Shown here piece by piece: positions 13,591 to 25,510 of a DNA stretch of 64,000 bases. The stretch's first letter is position 1, and the number at the start of each line of letters is the position of its first letter. Origin of the DNA: Laburnicola sp. R22_1 (Eukaryota > Ascomycota > Dothideomycetes > Pleosporales > Didymosphaeriaceae); NCBI GenBank assembly GCA_014281115.1, contig JACONQ010000005.1:1612001-1676000 (forward strand). The letters are read 5' to 3'. Made by a program: the position numbers and the translations under genes. The notes under the pieces were generated by a model. The model did not search any database. It was not told the DNA's origin and worked only from the letters and a program-made list of their open reading frames with translations.

Positions 13591-14180
13591 GATAGATATA
13601 TAATACGTAACTTCTTAGCCTATTGTCTATAGTTAGTATCTATATAAAAGTAAAGAATAAAGGGACTTACATTAATAGAGATACCTTAAATAGATATATA
13701 GTTTGTCTAGAAACTATTTAAAAGTATAATATATATTCCTCTACCTAAAAAAGGTACTATATTAGTATTAAAGCTAGGGAGGCCTAGCTAGTTAAGACCT
13801 ACTAGTATAAGCGCTATTATCTATACTAAGTTAGCATTATATAAAAATAAAATATTATATAATAAGGAATATAGTTTAGTACTATATAAAATAGGAGATT
13901 AGCTTAACAAAAAGAGAAAAGAGCTAGAGAGAAGAGATATATATATATAGAGATATTTAAAGTAGAAAATAAGAGAAAGAAGAATAAAGAAAGAAAAGCC
14001 TGCCTTATATGTCTCTTTCTTCTATCTAGAGCCTTAATTCCTATTCCTTATTAGCGTTTATTTTCCCTTAGTTAATATTACACAATTACCTAATATTACT
14101 ACCTAAATATATAAGATAAATAGGTCTATCTATTATATAAGGAATAAACTAAGTAAAAGGGCTTTATATAAATAATACTT
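13591..14180. repeat. AT-rich RIP-mutated DNA, nothing identifiable
   Basis: Continuous TA-rich sequence with no frame, terminal repeat or protein match that I can support. It lies between repeat Z and a terminal module of repeat Y. Confidence 0.5.
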
Positions 14181-14289
14181 ACGCTCTTTTAATTACTTAG
14201 TAGGAGGCTCTGCTTTATTTATTATGTTATTTAAGATAAAAGCCTTTGTCGTCCTACCCCTAGGTAGATAGATTAATGCCATACACATA
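14181..14289 (+). repeat. Terminal module of repeat Y, copy b
   Basis: Same orientation as copy a: CTTTTAATTACTTAGTAGG, then GATAAAAGCCTTTGTCGTCC, the CCCTAGGTAGAT motif and TTAATGCCATACACATA end. Confidence 0.7.
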
Positions 14290-14579
14290 AAAAATATATT
14301 ATTACCATAATTATATTATTAACTATATAATTTTACCCTTAACTACTATTAGCTAGATAGCTACTCTACTATTAATAAGCCTAATTGCGCCCCTAATAAA
14401 TAACAGCAAAGTATAATAAATAGTTACTTAATAGAATCTTTTTACTAACTAGAGTAGGCTAGTAAAATTAAGGGATATATAGATAGGGAAATAATATATA
14501 GATAGGATAAATACTAGCAAGTAGATAGTTTATATAGAAAAAGGGAGAACTAGTAATAGTAATCTTAAAAATAAAAGTT

Positions 14580-14890
14580 GCTAGTGTCTATACACTATAT
14601 AGATAAGGGCGCCTAAGAGTATTAAGGTTTTAATATTACTATATAATAGTATTATACAGGGATTATTTAATACCTATGCACTATAGTCTATATACTATAA
14701 GATCTTCTTCTTTCTATCTATACTCCTTCTAGATATAAGCAATTAATACTAAATTTAGTTCTATTATATTATTTTCTTTCCTTGTATAATTACCCTATAC
14801 ATTCTCTATACTTACTAGTATAGAGTACTAGATATTAATATCTATACAGCTAGCTATAGAGTCTCTATTTAATAAGTAGAGTTTATTACT
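14580..14890 (-). repeat. Inverted copy of the 7,790-8,105 repeat
   Basis: Reverse complement resembles 7,790-8,105 over about 300 bp. It directly adjoins a gypsy integrase fragment here but a copia fragment there, so it is an independent repeat and not obviously the LTR of either. Confidence 0.55.
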
Positions 14891-15310
14891 AACTCTATAA
14901 TAAGCGTAAGCACTAGTGTTATTCTATTTTATGCAACTAAGAGATATAAGCCTTATTCTAGGTTAGAGCTACTAATACTTTTAAATAAAAACTTACTACA
15001 CCTATAAAAGTAGATTATAAAAGAGCTAACTAATTTGCTAAACACCTAAACTAACTTTATAATTAACTTTATAAGAGCTTTAAATAGACGTAGGCTAAAT
15101 AATAGAATATGCTAATAATACTTAATAACTAGCTACTAATTTTAATATAGGAGATAGAGTTATAGTTAACTTCTAATATATATATATTATCTACCCTAGC
15201 TAGTTTTTAGACTATAAAAATTACAGACCCTTTACTATTATTAAATTACTTAATAATATAGCCTATTATGTTAACTAGGCTAGTAAATAGGTTTGGGGTA
15301 TCTAGCTTAG
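14890..15310 (+). mobile_element. Ty3/gypsy integrase C-terminal fragment, RIP-decayed
   Basis: The plus-strand frame near 15,130-15,300 reads FNIGDRVIVNF, then LDYKNYRPFTIIKLLNNIAY, which is the GPY/F module at the integrase C-terminus of gypsy elements (usual form LDYKxxGPFTIIexlnxxaY). The stretch ahead of it is compatible with the preceding helix region. Only about 400 bp are recognisable and no LTR is attached. A tandem repeat follows at 15,300. Confidence 0.65.
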
Positions 15311-15480
15311 GTATAGAATTAGATTAGGATCGCATAGACCCTAAATATAGGTTAGGTTAGAGTTGCATAGACCCTAGGTATAAGTTAGATTAGGTTGCAC
15401 AGACCTTAGATATAGGTTAAGTTAGGTTATATAAACTCCTAGCTGTAGATTAGATTAGAGTACTTATTAGGGTTGCGTAA
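15300..15480 (+). repeat. Degenerate tandem repeat with telomere-like TTAGG motifs
   Basis: About four imperfect units of roughly 45 bp built on GCATAGACCCTAAATATAGG and TTAGGTTAG. A related block lies inverted at 20,940-21,115. Confidence 0.6.
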
Positions 15481-15639
15481 CTTATATTATATAAAATTAA
15501 TAGTAATAAGATTAGTAACTTTAGTTACTCTCTAAAGGTGTATAAAAAAAGAAATCTAAGTAAAAATAAAATTAACACTATTTTGCTATTAACACATATA
15601 TATATTTATTATATTTTATTATTACTAACACTATAGTAG

Positions 15640-18600
15640 CACTAAGGCCTTAAGTACTTTTATAGTAGCTACCCCTTATAAAAAGAAGTTAGTAGCTTAC
15701 GATCTAAAACCTTAGAACCTTATATAGTTTTAATAGTCTCCTTATTAGCTAGTAGCTTATATAAATTATCTTCCTTATTTAATAGCGCTATATCCTCTAA
15801 ATTATCCTTCTCTCTATTAGAATTTAATAACTTTATAAATTGCTTATTAGCTATTATAAACTTAACTATTATAACCTTTAAATTGTTTAAGCATTACGAT
15901 TATGCCTTTAATCTCTAATTACATCCCTACTAGTATTAAAAACGCGCTTAGCAACTACCTATAAAATCTATACTACTAGTATATTCTTTATAACTTATAT
16001 AAGTTAGGGGTAAGATATTTAATAAACTTTCTACTATGCTAGTATATTAAACCTATTACCCTTTTTAACTATAAAAGTACTTAGGTATATTTCTTCGTCT
16101 ATCTAAGTTAGGCCTAAGTTGTAATTAATATCTAGCGTAGCTAAACTTTAGCTAAAGGTAAAAAGGCTACTAGACTATAAACTAGATAGTAAAGAAGGCT
16201 TTTAAAACTATTTACTACCTTACAACTATCTTAAATTAGTATTTAAGACTAGAGTAGGGTCCTTAGCTATTAGGCTGTTATAGTAATTAAGGTACTTTAG
16301 AAACTATTAATAGTATATATACTTATTCTAGGTCTCCTATATCTTATTCTTTGCAACTATTAGTATAGAACTATAATAAATAGCTATAATTATAATACCT
16401 TATACGCTGTAAGCTTTTGCAAAGGATCTAATATAATTATATAGTTAAATAAGAAACTCTTCTTTCTACTTATTCTTAAGTAATACTTATGCAACTTCTT
16501 TTATTCTATCTTAGCTATAGCCTATATAGCTTCTAGCTATCTAATATTATTTAACACTTTAATAAGCTTATTATTTATCTTATCTAGAAAATTAAAAAGC
16601 TACTTATATATAAGCTAAATATATAGAATTTAGAGTTTTTAGTTTTTACTTAGGAAGTTTATAGCCTCCTTAAACTTTTAAAGTATATAGGTAATTAACT
16701 TAAAATATAACTATTTTAGGGCTAATAGTTAAAGTTTCTTAAGATCTTTAAAGTCTGCCTCTATAGTATTACTATAAGTAAAAGCGTTTAATCTTCTAGT
16801 TATCTTTATTATAATCTTCTTCTTTAGCTATATATTAATATTTACTTAAAGCTTTAGTGCGCGCTTACATATATTATACGTAGAGTTCTATTTTATTTAG
16901 ATATCTTAAATTATAAATAATTGCTTCTTTAGCGGTATATTACTCTATATTATAAGAAATTACTTAAATTACTATAGTAACTAGTTAATTCTAAGACAAA
17001 TAGCATAGAGCTATACGCTAGTTAGTCTATAATAACTTTTTATAATAACTTTCTATAATAATAGCTAATATGCTTTGCAAAGGAAATTTAGAATAGATAT
17101 ATACGCCTAGATTTTATGTATATGTTGCTGCTATAGCGTCTCTTTAGAGTTAAGATTAATAGGCGCTAGTAACTTAAGGTAATAGATAATATCTTAAACT
17201 AAAAGATTAATAATATAAGTAAGATATAGGATTGTGTTTTCTTTTTAGTTTTAGGTAATATTCTCCTTTAATAGTTTATGCTAGACACTCTAAGCTAAAG
17301 TGCTATTATTACTAGTATTATTATATATAATTGCTAGGAGCTTTTATATAGTTTTTATATTCTTAAGAACCTATAGGATCTCTAATACTATTAATACTCT
17401 AGTATAGCTACTATATATTAATATAAAGTTAAGCAGCTTCTTCTTAAACTACTAAGCGTTATTAATATAGTAACTATTAATAGCTAGGAAGCTAAGGTAA
17501 TTAGCTGTAGACCACATATTAAGCAAGATAGAGAGTTTAGTTGCCCTACTAATATTACTAAGAATAGCTACCTTAGTAGTATTAAATTTATTTAGAAGTA
17601 TCTAGTAGAACCAATAGTAGCTAGTTATTGCAGCGTTAGGCCTAAGAAAACAAAAAAAGCGTTAAAAGAATAATTACTTTACTATTTAGAAAGACTAGTT
17701 ATTATTAATTACTACCTATATAAGTTTAGTTTTAAACACCTATAAAAAGTATATAGGATATAAAATAGCTATTTACTTTTTTTATACTAAGAAGTAAAAG
17801 TCCTTTTATAAATAGGCTTATCCTACTATATATATACTTAGAACCTTCTATAGTTAATAAAGTACTTAGTACTAATTAGCTAGGTACTAGTAGAGTTAAT
17901 ATCTAGGTGTTATAGTATATAGCTGTAGTTAAGATAGAATATATATAGATAACTAAAGGGATACTTTACGCCCTCCTAGAATATAGTCTAAATAATACTT
18001 ATATAAAGATAAAAGTTCTAGTATAGGTTATAGATTTATTTATCTTTAGCCTATTAAGTATTAAGCTACTACGCGTCCTATATAGTAAATGTATTTTTCC
18101 CTATCTTTAACTTTTAAAAGTCTAAAAAGGTTATTAAATAAGACAAATTGTTTTACTTTCTAACCTATTAGCCTATAGAGCTAGAATTCTATATCTAAGG
18201 AGAGTATCTAGTAGTAGAATAACTAGTTTATTAATATAGGGCTATATATTAATTTCTAGGGTAGGTGTAGTACTTAATATAGTACTTAAGGACATTAGTA
18301 TAATAAAAAGATATAATAACTAGTTAAATAATTATGTAAGAAAATAGTAGTTTAAGAAAAAGATTAAAAAAACTACATTCTATAATATTAACTATAGTAG
18401 TATTTAACTAATATTAAGGTTAGCTAAAAATAGTATATAGCGTATAGCATGCTAATAATAAGTTAGTTTTAGATCTAGACTAATATATAGCCCTTTATTG
18501 CAAAGTTAGTTTTAGGTAGTAATTAGCTTATTATTATACTACTATAAGTAGTATTCTTAGCAAGTAGTATATAATTATTAGCTATAATAATTAGCTATAG

Positions 18601-18750
18601 TAAAACTATAACTCTAGCTTATCTTATTCTATGCGCTAATTATTATCTAAAACCCTCTTAGCACCTAAGCCCTCTTTATTATCTAAACTTCCCTTAGTAC
18701 CCAAGCCTCTAAAGTTTAAGAAACTCTTAAAGTCTATAGTTTTATCTATA
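15640..18750 (-). mobile_element. RIP-decayed hAT-superfamily transposase
   Basis: The minus-strand translation through stops reads, near 17,450-17,650, NTTKVAILSNISRATKLSI then LNMWSTANYLSFLAIN and YYINN, matching the hAT core LSxDxWTSxNxxxFLxixxhyid. It continues with a VLEILxVLKNI block and NNTSNNSTLA, the hAT DNASNN motif with D changed to N by RIP. A candidate C-terminal dimerisation region (R-L-K then CLNNLK) lies near 15,850-15,950. Length and order fit a full hAT transposase, but termini and the 8-bp duplication expected for hAT were not identified. Copies of repeat Y flank it on both sides (14,289 and 18,956) in facing orientation. Confidence 0.75.
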
Positions 18751-18955
18751 ATATTAGAGTTATACGTATCTAGTAGCTTTTAGAAATAAGCGTTAAGCTC
18801 CTTTTTATTATTATCCTTAATTTCCTCTTTATACTCTTTATTATTATTTCCCTTAATATACACCTTATTACTATTAAGTATACTATCCTTACTATAGTTA
18901 ATAAGGTTAGTAGAAGAAGTAGACTTATAGTAACTAATAATTATTAGCAAAGGCA

Positions 18956-19085
18956 TATGTGGCGTTATATTAACTACCTAGAGGTAGCACGATAAAGGCT
19001 TTTATCTCAAATAACATAACAAAAAAAGTAGAGCCCCCTGCTTAGTAATTAAAAAGAGCGTAAAAAGGTAGTAATTACAAAAAAA
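18956..19085 (-). repeat. Terminal module of repeat Y, copy c
   Basis: Inverted relative to copies a, b and d: TATGTGGCGTTATATTAAC, the CCTAGAGGTAG motif, GATAAAAGGC-type block and GCCCCCTGCTTAGTAATT. With copy d at 25,050-25,175 it forms an inverted pair about 6.2 kb apart. Confidence 0.7.
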
Positions 19086-20280
19086 GTAGCAATGGTATAT
19101 AATAAATAAATATAATAAACTTATAACTATTTCTTATTAATCACTATTACTAGCTTCTTAGTAATTAGATCTATATTACCTATGCTATTATAGAAGTCCT
19201 CCTACTTTTTCTTATTAGCCTTACTTTTAAAGCTATTAGCCTTAAGCTTTCTTAAGCCTATCTTATATATATTATATAAGAGCTTCTTATATATACTATT
19301 ATAACTAAAGATTTATTTACCTATACAGCTTTATAGTATAGAAGGGTCTTTTCTTTTACTAGTAATAATTTTACACTTAATTAGGGCTGCTTAGTAGGCT
19401 CTTAAATTAATTTTATTCTTAATCTTATTCTACTTCTTATATATAGCTATTAGTTTTATCTATAACTAGTTGCCTACTCCTTATTAATTAACTAATATAT
19501 AATAATAGAATATAATAACATAATACTCTTGTAATTCTTAAAGTAGGACTATATAAGCTCTTCTTCTTTCTATATAAGCTATTAATACTTTTGCGCTTTA
19601 AAGAGTAGTTAGTAGTTTTTATTATTATAAAGCTTCTTCTTAAGCTAATTTAGTAAAGTCTAGTGCCTTTTCTTCTTTACTATAGAGTGCATTGCAAAAC
19701 CTCTACGTAATAGTATAGGCGCTATTACTAAGTGCACCTTTAAATAGCACTTTATAGTTAGTAGAATAATCTTTCTAAAAGCTACTTTATCTATAATATA
19801 AAAGGATAGTGCTAACCTCTTTATTTTTAAATATAAAGCCCTATTTATATTAGTATATAGTGTAATAAAAGACTATAATTACTAGATATCTTAGTAAGAT
19901 CCTCCTACCTATTACGCTTAAAATTTACTAGAATCTATAGGCTACTACTTAGGAGGCCCTTTAGAACGTTAGGAGACTTTTTTAATAGACGCTATAGTAT
20001 AGGGTGTAATAATACTACATAATAACTATAGTTAATATCATAGGAATAATAAAAATATTATTATTATTGTAAAAAGTAGCTATAGGGGCCTGTGCACATA
20101 AGTAAGGCGCTAATAATACTAGCGTATTCTTTTTACTTACCTTGCTGCCTACTTAGCTACTTTGCCTTACTACTCTTCTAGCTACTTTTTTAATACTCTA
20201 TAGCCTTAACTACTATATAATCTTAATTTCTAAGATAATAGTATACACTAGACTAGCTAGATACTCTAAACTAGTTACTA
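19086..20280. repeat. RIP-mutated DNA with an unidentified decayed minus-strand frame
   Basis: A lysine-rich minus-strand translation runs at about 19,100-19,950 through stops (for example ALIKCKIITSKRKDP). I do not recognise its family. No terminal repeats are visible inside it. Confidence 0.4.
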
Positions 20281-20291
20281 GCAAATTTTAA

Positions 20292-20630
20292 GTAAAAAAG
20301 AAGAAGCTACTAGCTACTAAGGCTGCGTAAAAGGCGCCTCGCAAATTACTACTTATTCTGCTAAAGAGGAAGTACTACTAGAAGCTAGGTAGTGTATTAT
20401 TATTATAGCTATTTATTATATATATATTCTAATAATATATAGCTGTTATACTTAGAAAAATTAAAAAGTACTAAAAGAGCATTAAGCCCCTTATTAGGAA
20501 AATGCTATTCTACTATCTTATTAAGGAAACAGCGCAAAATAATAATAAGAAAGATCTGTGCTTCTAGTCTATTGTGCTAGCTGCTTTCTAAGAGGTAATA
20601 GAGGCTTTTCTAGTTAGAATATTTAAAGGT
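20292..20630 (+). pseudogene. RIP-decayed histone H3-like (possibly CenH3-like) gene
   Basis: One reading frame, without frameshift, carries a histone H3-type tail and fold interrupted only by TAA/TAG codons. Tail at 20,307-20,345: LLATKAA, stop, KAPRK, the same words as the canonical H3 tail. Histone fold at 20,442-20,630: AVILRKIKKY, stop, KSIKPLIRKMLF, then LIKETAQ, NNNKK, DLCF, stop, S, and later EVIEAFLVRIFKG. This lines up with H3 TVALREIRRYQKS, LLIRKLPF, LVREIAQ, DLRFQS and EAYLV. Loop 1 is one residue longer than in H3 and helix alpha-2 reads EAFLV, both common in centromeric H3 (CENP-A). Several Leu codons probably were Pro before RIP, giving a proline-rich linker. The C-terminal helix is not convincing. 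The gene lies in repeat DNA between two inverted repeat-Y ends. A plain H3 paralogue is the alternative. Confidence 0.72.
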
Positions 20631-22458
20631 ATTTTTATACTACTCTACTCCTACTATAAAATAAATACTAATACCTCTAGATACTAATATTAATGCTATT
20701 TATTTAAAATAGGTTACTATATAAGCTAAGAATATATAGCTAGTAGATAGATACTATAAGAAGTATATAGATACTAGGTAAATAGTAACGCGCTTAGTTA
20801 GGTTTAATATATGTGTTTAACACTAAAGCTATACTTTTACTATAATAAGTAAATATAATAATTGCTACTATAATAATAAGGGCATTTTTATAGTAATTTA
20901 CTATAAAAATTACATATAGCTAATAAAAAAGATAATTAGTTAGACCTAATACAACCTAGTTTGTGTAGTTCTAATCTAACCTATAGCCTATACAACTCTA
21001 ACCTAGCCTATACCTATTACTAGAGCAAAATCTATAGGTAGAGGTTAGGTTAGGGTTAGGGTCTTATGTAAGAGAACCTAATCCTAACCTAACCTATACC
21101 TATTTGCCAGCCTATAATAGTGTATCTAGTATATACTACTCTTATACTACTTATAAGAAATAGTATATTAAAGATCTTTATTATGTGAAGATTCTAACTA
21201 AGATTAAGTCCACACTATACACAAAGAGGAGTAAAATAGAAGGTACTAAAACCTAGTACCTAGTATATAGTAGTAGTAATAAAATATACATAAAATAATA
21301 ATAATTTATTATAAACTTTCTTTATAGCAGTATTGTTAATAGTAGTTAATAGATAGTTAGCTATTTAGTATAACTAAGTTATATATTATTTCTTAACTAG
21401 TAGACTATTAGAAAGCTGTAGTAAACTACAAAGTTGCAACTATAAAAGTAGTATAAGCAATAGAATGCCTAACTATAGTTTAGTTATTATACTTATAATC
21501 TAGTAGCTATAGTATAACTATAGTTTACTATACGCATAGAGTATAAAGTCTACCTACTCTTACAATATTAGGGACGCCTAAAACACTAAATCTTTATCTC
21601 TTTATCTATTATATCTAGTAATATAATAACTTTCTAGCAACCTAATATTATATCTAAATTTAATACCTATAGTAATATAGCTATTATTAAATTTAGTTAG
21701 AGTATAGATAACTAGCTAGGTAAAGTTAAAAATAATTCCTAGAGATTTAATAACTTTATATAACTAGAAGAATCATTAAAGGGGCCTTTAGAGCTTATCT
21801 TTAAGTACCTTATTAGTAATATCTTTAAGCTAATTTGCTGCGCCTTATACCTCTAAATTCTAGAGTGCAAGATACTTCTTTAGTATCTAGATATTAGTAG
21901 AGACGTAGTCTTTATAATGTAATAATAGTATAATATAAAGATTATACTATAAAAGCTTAAAAATATAATTAAAAATAAAAGTAATAAGGACTATAAGGGC
22001 AAAAACTAGAGCAAAGAGAAGAAAGAGTTTATTATAATATATAAAACACTAGAGGCATAGTAGTAATACAAGAAGCTTATTAAGATAGTAATAATTATCT
22101 AGAGTATTATTAAGGTAGGAGACTGCAAGTAATAAGGATAAGAATAAGCAGTAGTGGTAAGAACATAGGAGAGATAGGTAGTAGTAATAAGGTCCTAGGT
22201 AGTAGTATATAGCCTAATTGCTAGTTACGAGAGGAGATCTACTATAGAAAGAGAGTTAGATAAAATAGTTAGGTTACTTACTATTATAATTATTATTATT
22301 ATTGTTATAGTAAAAATGTTGTTAAAAAATTATTAATTACGTAACATAGTGGTTAGTTAAACAGCTAGCCCAGAATTACGTAATATTACGAATTAACTCT
22401 AGAGGAGAAAAGAAATAGTATATATCTATTAATATATTAACTTGTATTATTTATAATA
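20631..22458. repeat. RIP-mutated repeat DNA with possible inserted segment
   Basis: Contains the telomere-like repeat block (20,940-21,115) and a decayed lysine-rich plus-strand frame at about 21,730-22,260 that I cannot name. The 13-bp string AGAAATAGTATAT occurs at about 21,163 and again at about 22,409, and the flanks continue the same host repeat seen at 9,900-9,960. An insertion of about 1.2 kb with a target duplication is therefore possible. Confidence 0.45.
20940..21115 (-). repeat. Degenerate telomere-like repeat block, inverted copy
   Basis: Contains GGTTAGGTTAGGGTTAGGGTC near 21,045 and repeated CCTAACCT words. On the minus strand it resembles the block at 15,300-15,480. Confidence 0.6.
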
Positions 22459-24859
22459 ATATATTCTATTAGTAGCCCAGATAGATAATTAGTCCGCTGG
22501 ACAGTTTTTGCTAAGACCACAACACTTTACTATAAATTATAATGTCTTAACAACACAACGCGTTATTATCTAATTAAGAAGGCAGAATTAAGCTTGCCCT
22601 TTACGCCTATTAGAATAAGCAAATTTTAAGCCTATAATGCGCTGCTACAGTATATAATATCCTAAAGTCTATACTAAGCAATTAAATTAACAAAATTACT
22701 ACCTAAGCAGATACATAATTAGGCATGGCAAAGCTTACTATAACTAAAGAGTAGACGCTTATATAGTATATCCTTAATCTAGATTTGTAAGAATTTGCAC
22801 CCTAGCTAGGTAAGGTAGAAGATATAGCTAACAAACTACTAGCTACGTGGTATAGAGACCCTATAGGATAATGCTAGGCTTAGCGCTTTATAAAGCGCGT
22901 ACCTATGCTTAAAATAGCTTTTAATTAAGTAAAGAACTAATAGAAAATATAATAGGAAGACCTAGAAGTTATAAATACGTAGTTTTAGCTAGTAGAGAAT
23001 ACAAAAGCCAAGTATAGAGTATAGAATAAAGATATCTATAACTTTAATAAGATAGGCTTCTAGATAAGAGTTATTAGCTTAATAAAGGTCATAACTAGTT
23101 TAGAAAGACATTTTTAACCTACGCTTGTTTAGCTAGGCAACTATGAGTAGGTTATAGTAATTTAGAGTATTTGCGCTACTAGGTATACTACCCTACCCTT
23201 TATTATCTATAAAGAGCAAGTCTATATCTTAGCGTAGTATAAGGAGACTAGTATCCCCCGCAATTAGAAGCTCTTAGTCTCTAAGACTAGCTAAATTATT
23301 AATAAGCTTAGAGTTACATAGTTAAAGCACTTTAACGCGTATATAAGGCCGCGTATAGTAGAATTATAGAGGTTACTTATTCTAAACAGCTATAAAAGCT
23401 ACTACTCCTAGAATTTTAAGGATTATTACCTAGAATAGAATATCCTAATACTTTATATACTAGCGCACTTATCTTATATTCTTTAGTCGCTTAATATAGT
23501 CTGCTTTGCGCTACTAAAGCTAAAGTACTCCTAGCGCCTATAGGACTTAGCGCGCTAATATATCTTTTATATTAATAAAGAGGACTTTCTACTAGCCTTT
23601 TATAACGCGTTTTTTAATATATTTATACTAGAAAACTGCAAAAAAACCTTTAAGGCCTTTAGGCTTATTCCTTTAGATATATTAGTAGTAGTAGATCGCC
23701 TTAATATGCGTATTTACACTCTATCTTAGGGTACCCTACTAGATACACTATAGTAAGCTAGGACCCTAAGTAATACCCCTAAGTTTAAATCTTAGTTAAA
23801 GCTTATATACAACTCTTTTATTTAGTCTCTATCTAATACTAAATTAAGCTACTTATAGCTTATAAAAGGTGCTAAACTTATACTCTACTGTAAGACTGCC
23901 GCATGGCTGTATGGTCGGTCCTTAGTCACATAACCTCGGCCGGAATAACCTTATGCCTAGCCTCACCCATACACCTTCAGGCCCTCGGTCCTCCATAGTA
24001 ATAACATACCTCTTTTCTTATGGTCAACCCATATCACTATGAATTACTGTAATCTCTACTATCTTACATCTACTATAGTGTACTTTAAGAAACCCGCATT
24101 AAGGAACTTAAGAAGCAAATTAAGATTCTAACAAAGCAAAAAACGCATAAAAGAAAGCACATTTAGAAAGGTAGGACGCTAGACTTTACTTAGAGAGTAG
24201 ATTTAGAAGTAAAAAGCCCTTTTATTAGGGTAAAGTTATTAAAAAGGACATAAGGTAGTAGTAAAGAAAAGGCAGGTTCTTTAACACAATACTACTATAG
24301 GAGATGCAAAGAGCCTAGGCATAATATAAGGACCTATTAGATAGATAAAAAGATAGAGAAGGAGTTAGATATTACCCTTAGTAGCTTATTTTTAAATAGT
24401 GTTAATAGTAAATTAGAGTAATTTTATTATAGGTTACTATAAGGCTAAGAATAACAGGTTAACTTTATCTTGCAATAGTACGCACTTAGTAACTAAAAAT
24501 TAGATAAAGTACTACTTAAGATATAGTATACTTTACTACAAATTATACTAAGTATACTATATATTACCTACATATAGTATAGTAGATAATATATTATATA
24601 TTATAGGAGTTTTATTATAAGTTTGTACTACTAAGAAAGACTCCTTAGCTTTACGCGACTGCTATAGCTGCGCAAAGAGACTACACGACGTAAAAAGTAG
24701 ATTAAATAGTAACTTAGTATATTATAAGTTATAGTAGGTTATTATAAGTCACTATAAAGTAACGTTAGTAGTATTCTATAATAAGTTATAAGGGACCTCG
24801 AAGTTGCCAAGAAAAACTATTCGGCGGACTAATCTATCCGGGCTACTAATAGAATATAT
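22459..24859 (+). mobile_element. Fot1/pogo-type DNA transposon, RIP-decayed, carrying a solo LTR
   Basis: Inverted termini ATATATTCTATTAGTAGCCC (left) and its complement (right) extend about 45 bp. The TA duplications are at 22,457-22,458 and 24,860-24,861. The related host copy near 9,950 lacks the element. The terminal ATAT is explained as RIP of the ACGT seen in its relatives. The inner left motif is TTTGCTAAGACC. The decayed transposase reads KDIYNFNKIGF around 23,030, LPFIIYKEQVY, a region corresponding to the second catalytic Asp near 23,390, and a C-terminal zinc knuckle CKEPRHNIRTY near 24,305-24,340. Without the 180-bp LTR it is about 2.2 kb. It is more mutated than the copies at 29,416 and 48,491. 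Confidence 0.85.
23889..24068. mobile_element. Solo LTR, 180 bp, with 5-bp target duplication
   Basis: Starts TGTAAGACTGCCGCATGG and ends TACTATCTTACA. It is flanked by the direct repeat TCTAC (23,884-23,888 and 24,069-24,073). Base composition is balanced and RIP is minimal, in sharp contrast to the pogo-like element it interrupts. It shares only its 6-bp end words with the other LTRs in the window, so it represents a third LTR family. Confidence 0.85.
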
Positions 24860-25049
24860 TAAGCTAGATAGTAGGTTTGTAATAATTAGGATAGTAGAGA
24901 AAGGATAGCTTGCAGCATTGCTGCGCTAAAGTTTAATTCCTTTTCTAAAGTTCTAACTATAGCTTTTTTATAAATTAACTTTACATATAGGAGCTATGTG
25001 CGCTAAGACCGCTAAGCTCGCTTAGTAGTTTAAACGCTCTTTTTTTTCT

Positions 25050-25175
25050 AATTACTATCTTTTTTACGCTCTTTTTAATTACTAAGTAGGGGGCTCTGCT
25101 TTTTTTTTGTATTATTTAAGATAAAAGCCTTTATTATACTACTCCTAGGTAGTTAATATAACGCCATACACATAT
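25050..25175 (+). repeat. Terminal module of repeat Y, copy d
   Basis: GCTCTTTTTAATTACTAAGTAGGG-type block, AAGATAAAAGCC block, CCTAGGTAG and the end word CGCCATACACATA. It is the continuation of the host repeat interrupted by the pogo-like element, matching 9,980-10,260. Confidence 0.7.
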
Positions 25176-25408
25176 AATAAATAGAAATCTTTTTTTTTCT
25201 ATAGCTACTACTAGTATAAAATAAGTAAGTATTTTATAAAAAAGGGGAAAAGCTTTTATAAAAAAGTAAAAGTGTTTAAATATAAAAAATTATAAAAGAA
25301 TAAAGAAATAAAAAGCTAGTAAATTATTAAATACTTATAAGTATAAGTGTATAAGTAGCTTTAGTAGTAACTATTACTAAAGATAAAGGGCTAGATAGTA
25401 TAGTCTAT

Positions 25409-25510
25409 ATGTGTGTTATTAAATTATCTATCTAGGAGTAGAATAATAAAGGCTTTTATCTTAAATAACATAAAAAGAACAGAGTCTTCTACTTAGTAAT
25501 TAAAAAGAGT
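25409..25510 (-). repeat. Terminal module of repeat Y, copy e
   Basis: Inverted copy, strongly mutated: ATCTAGGAGTAG-type motif, AATAAAGGCTTTTATC and CTTAGTAATTAAAAAGAG. It lies 234 bp from copy d in facing orientation. Confidence 0.65.
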
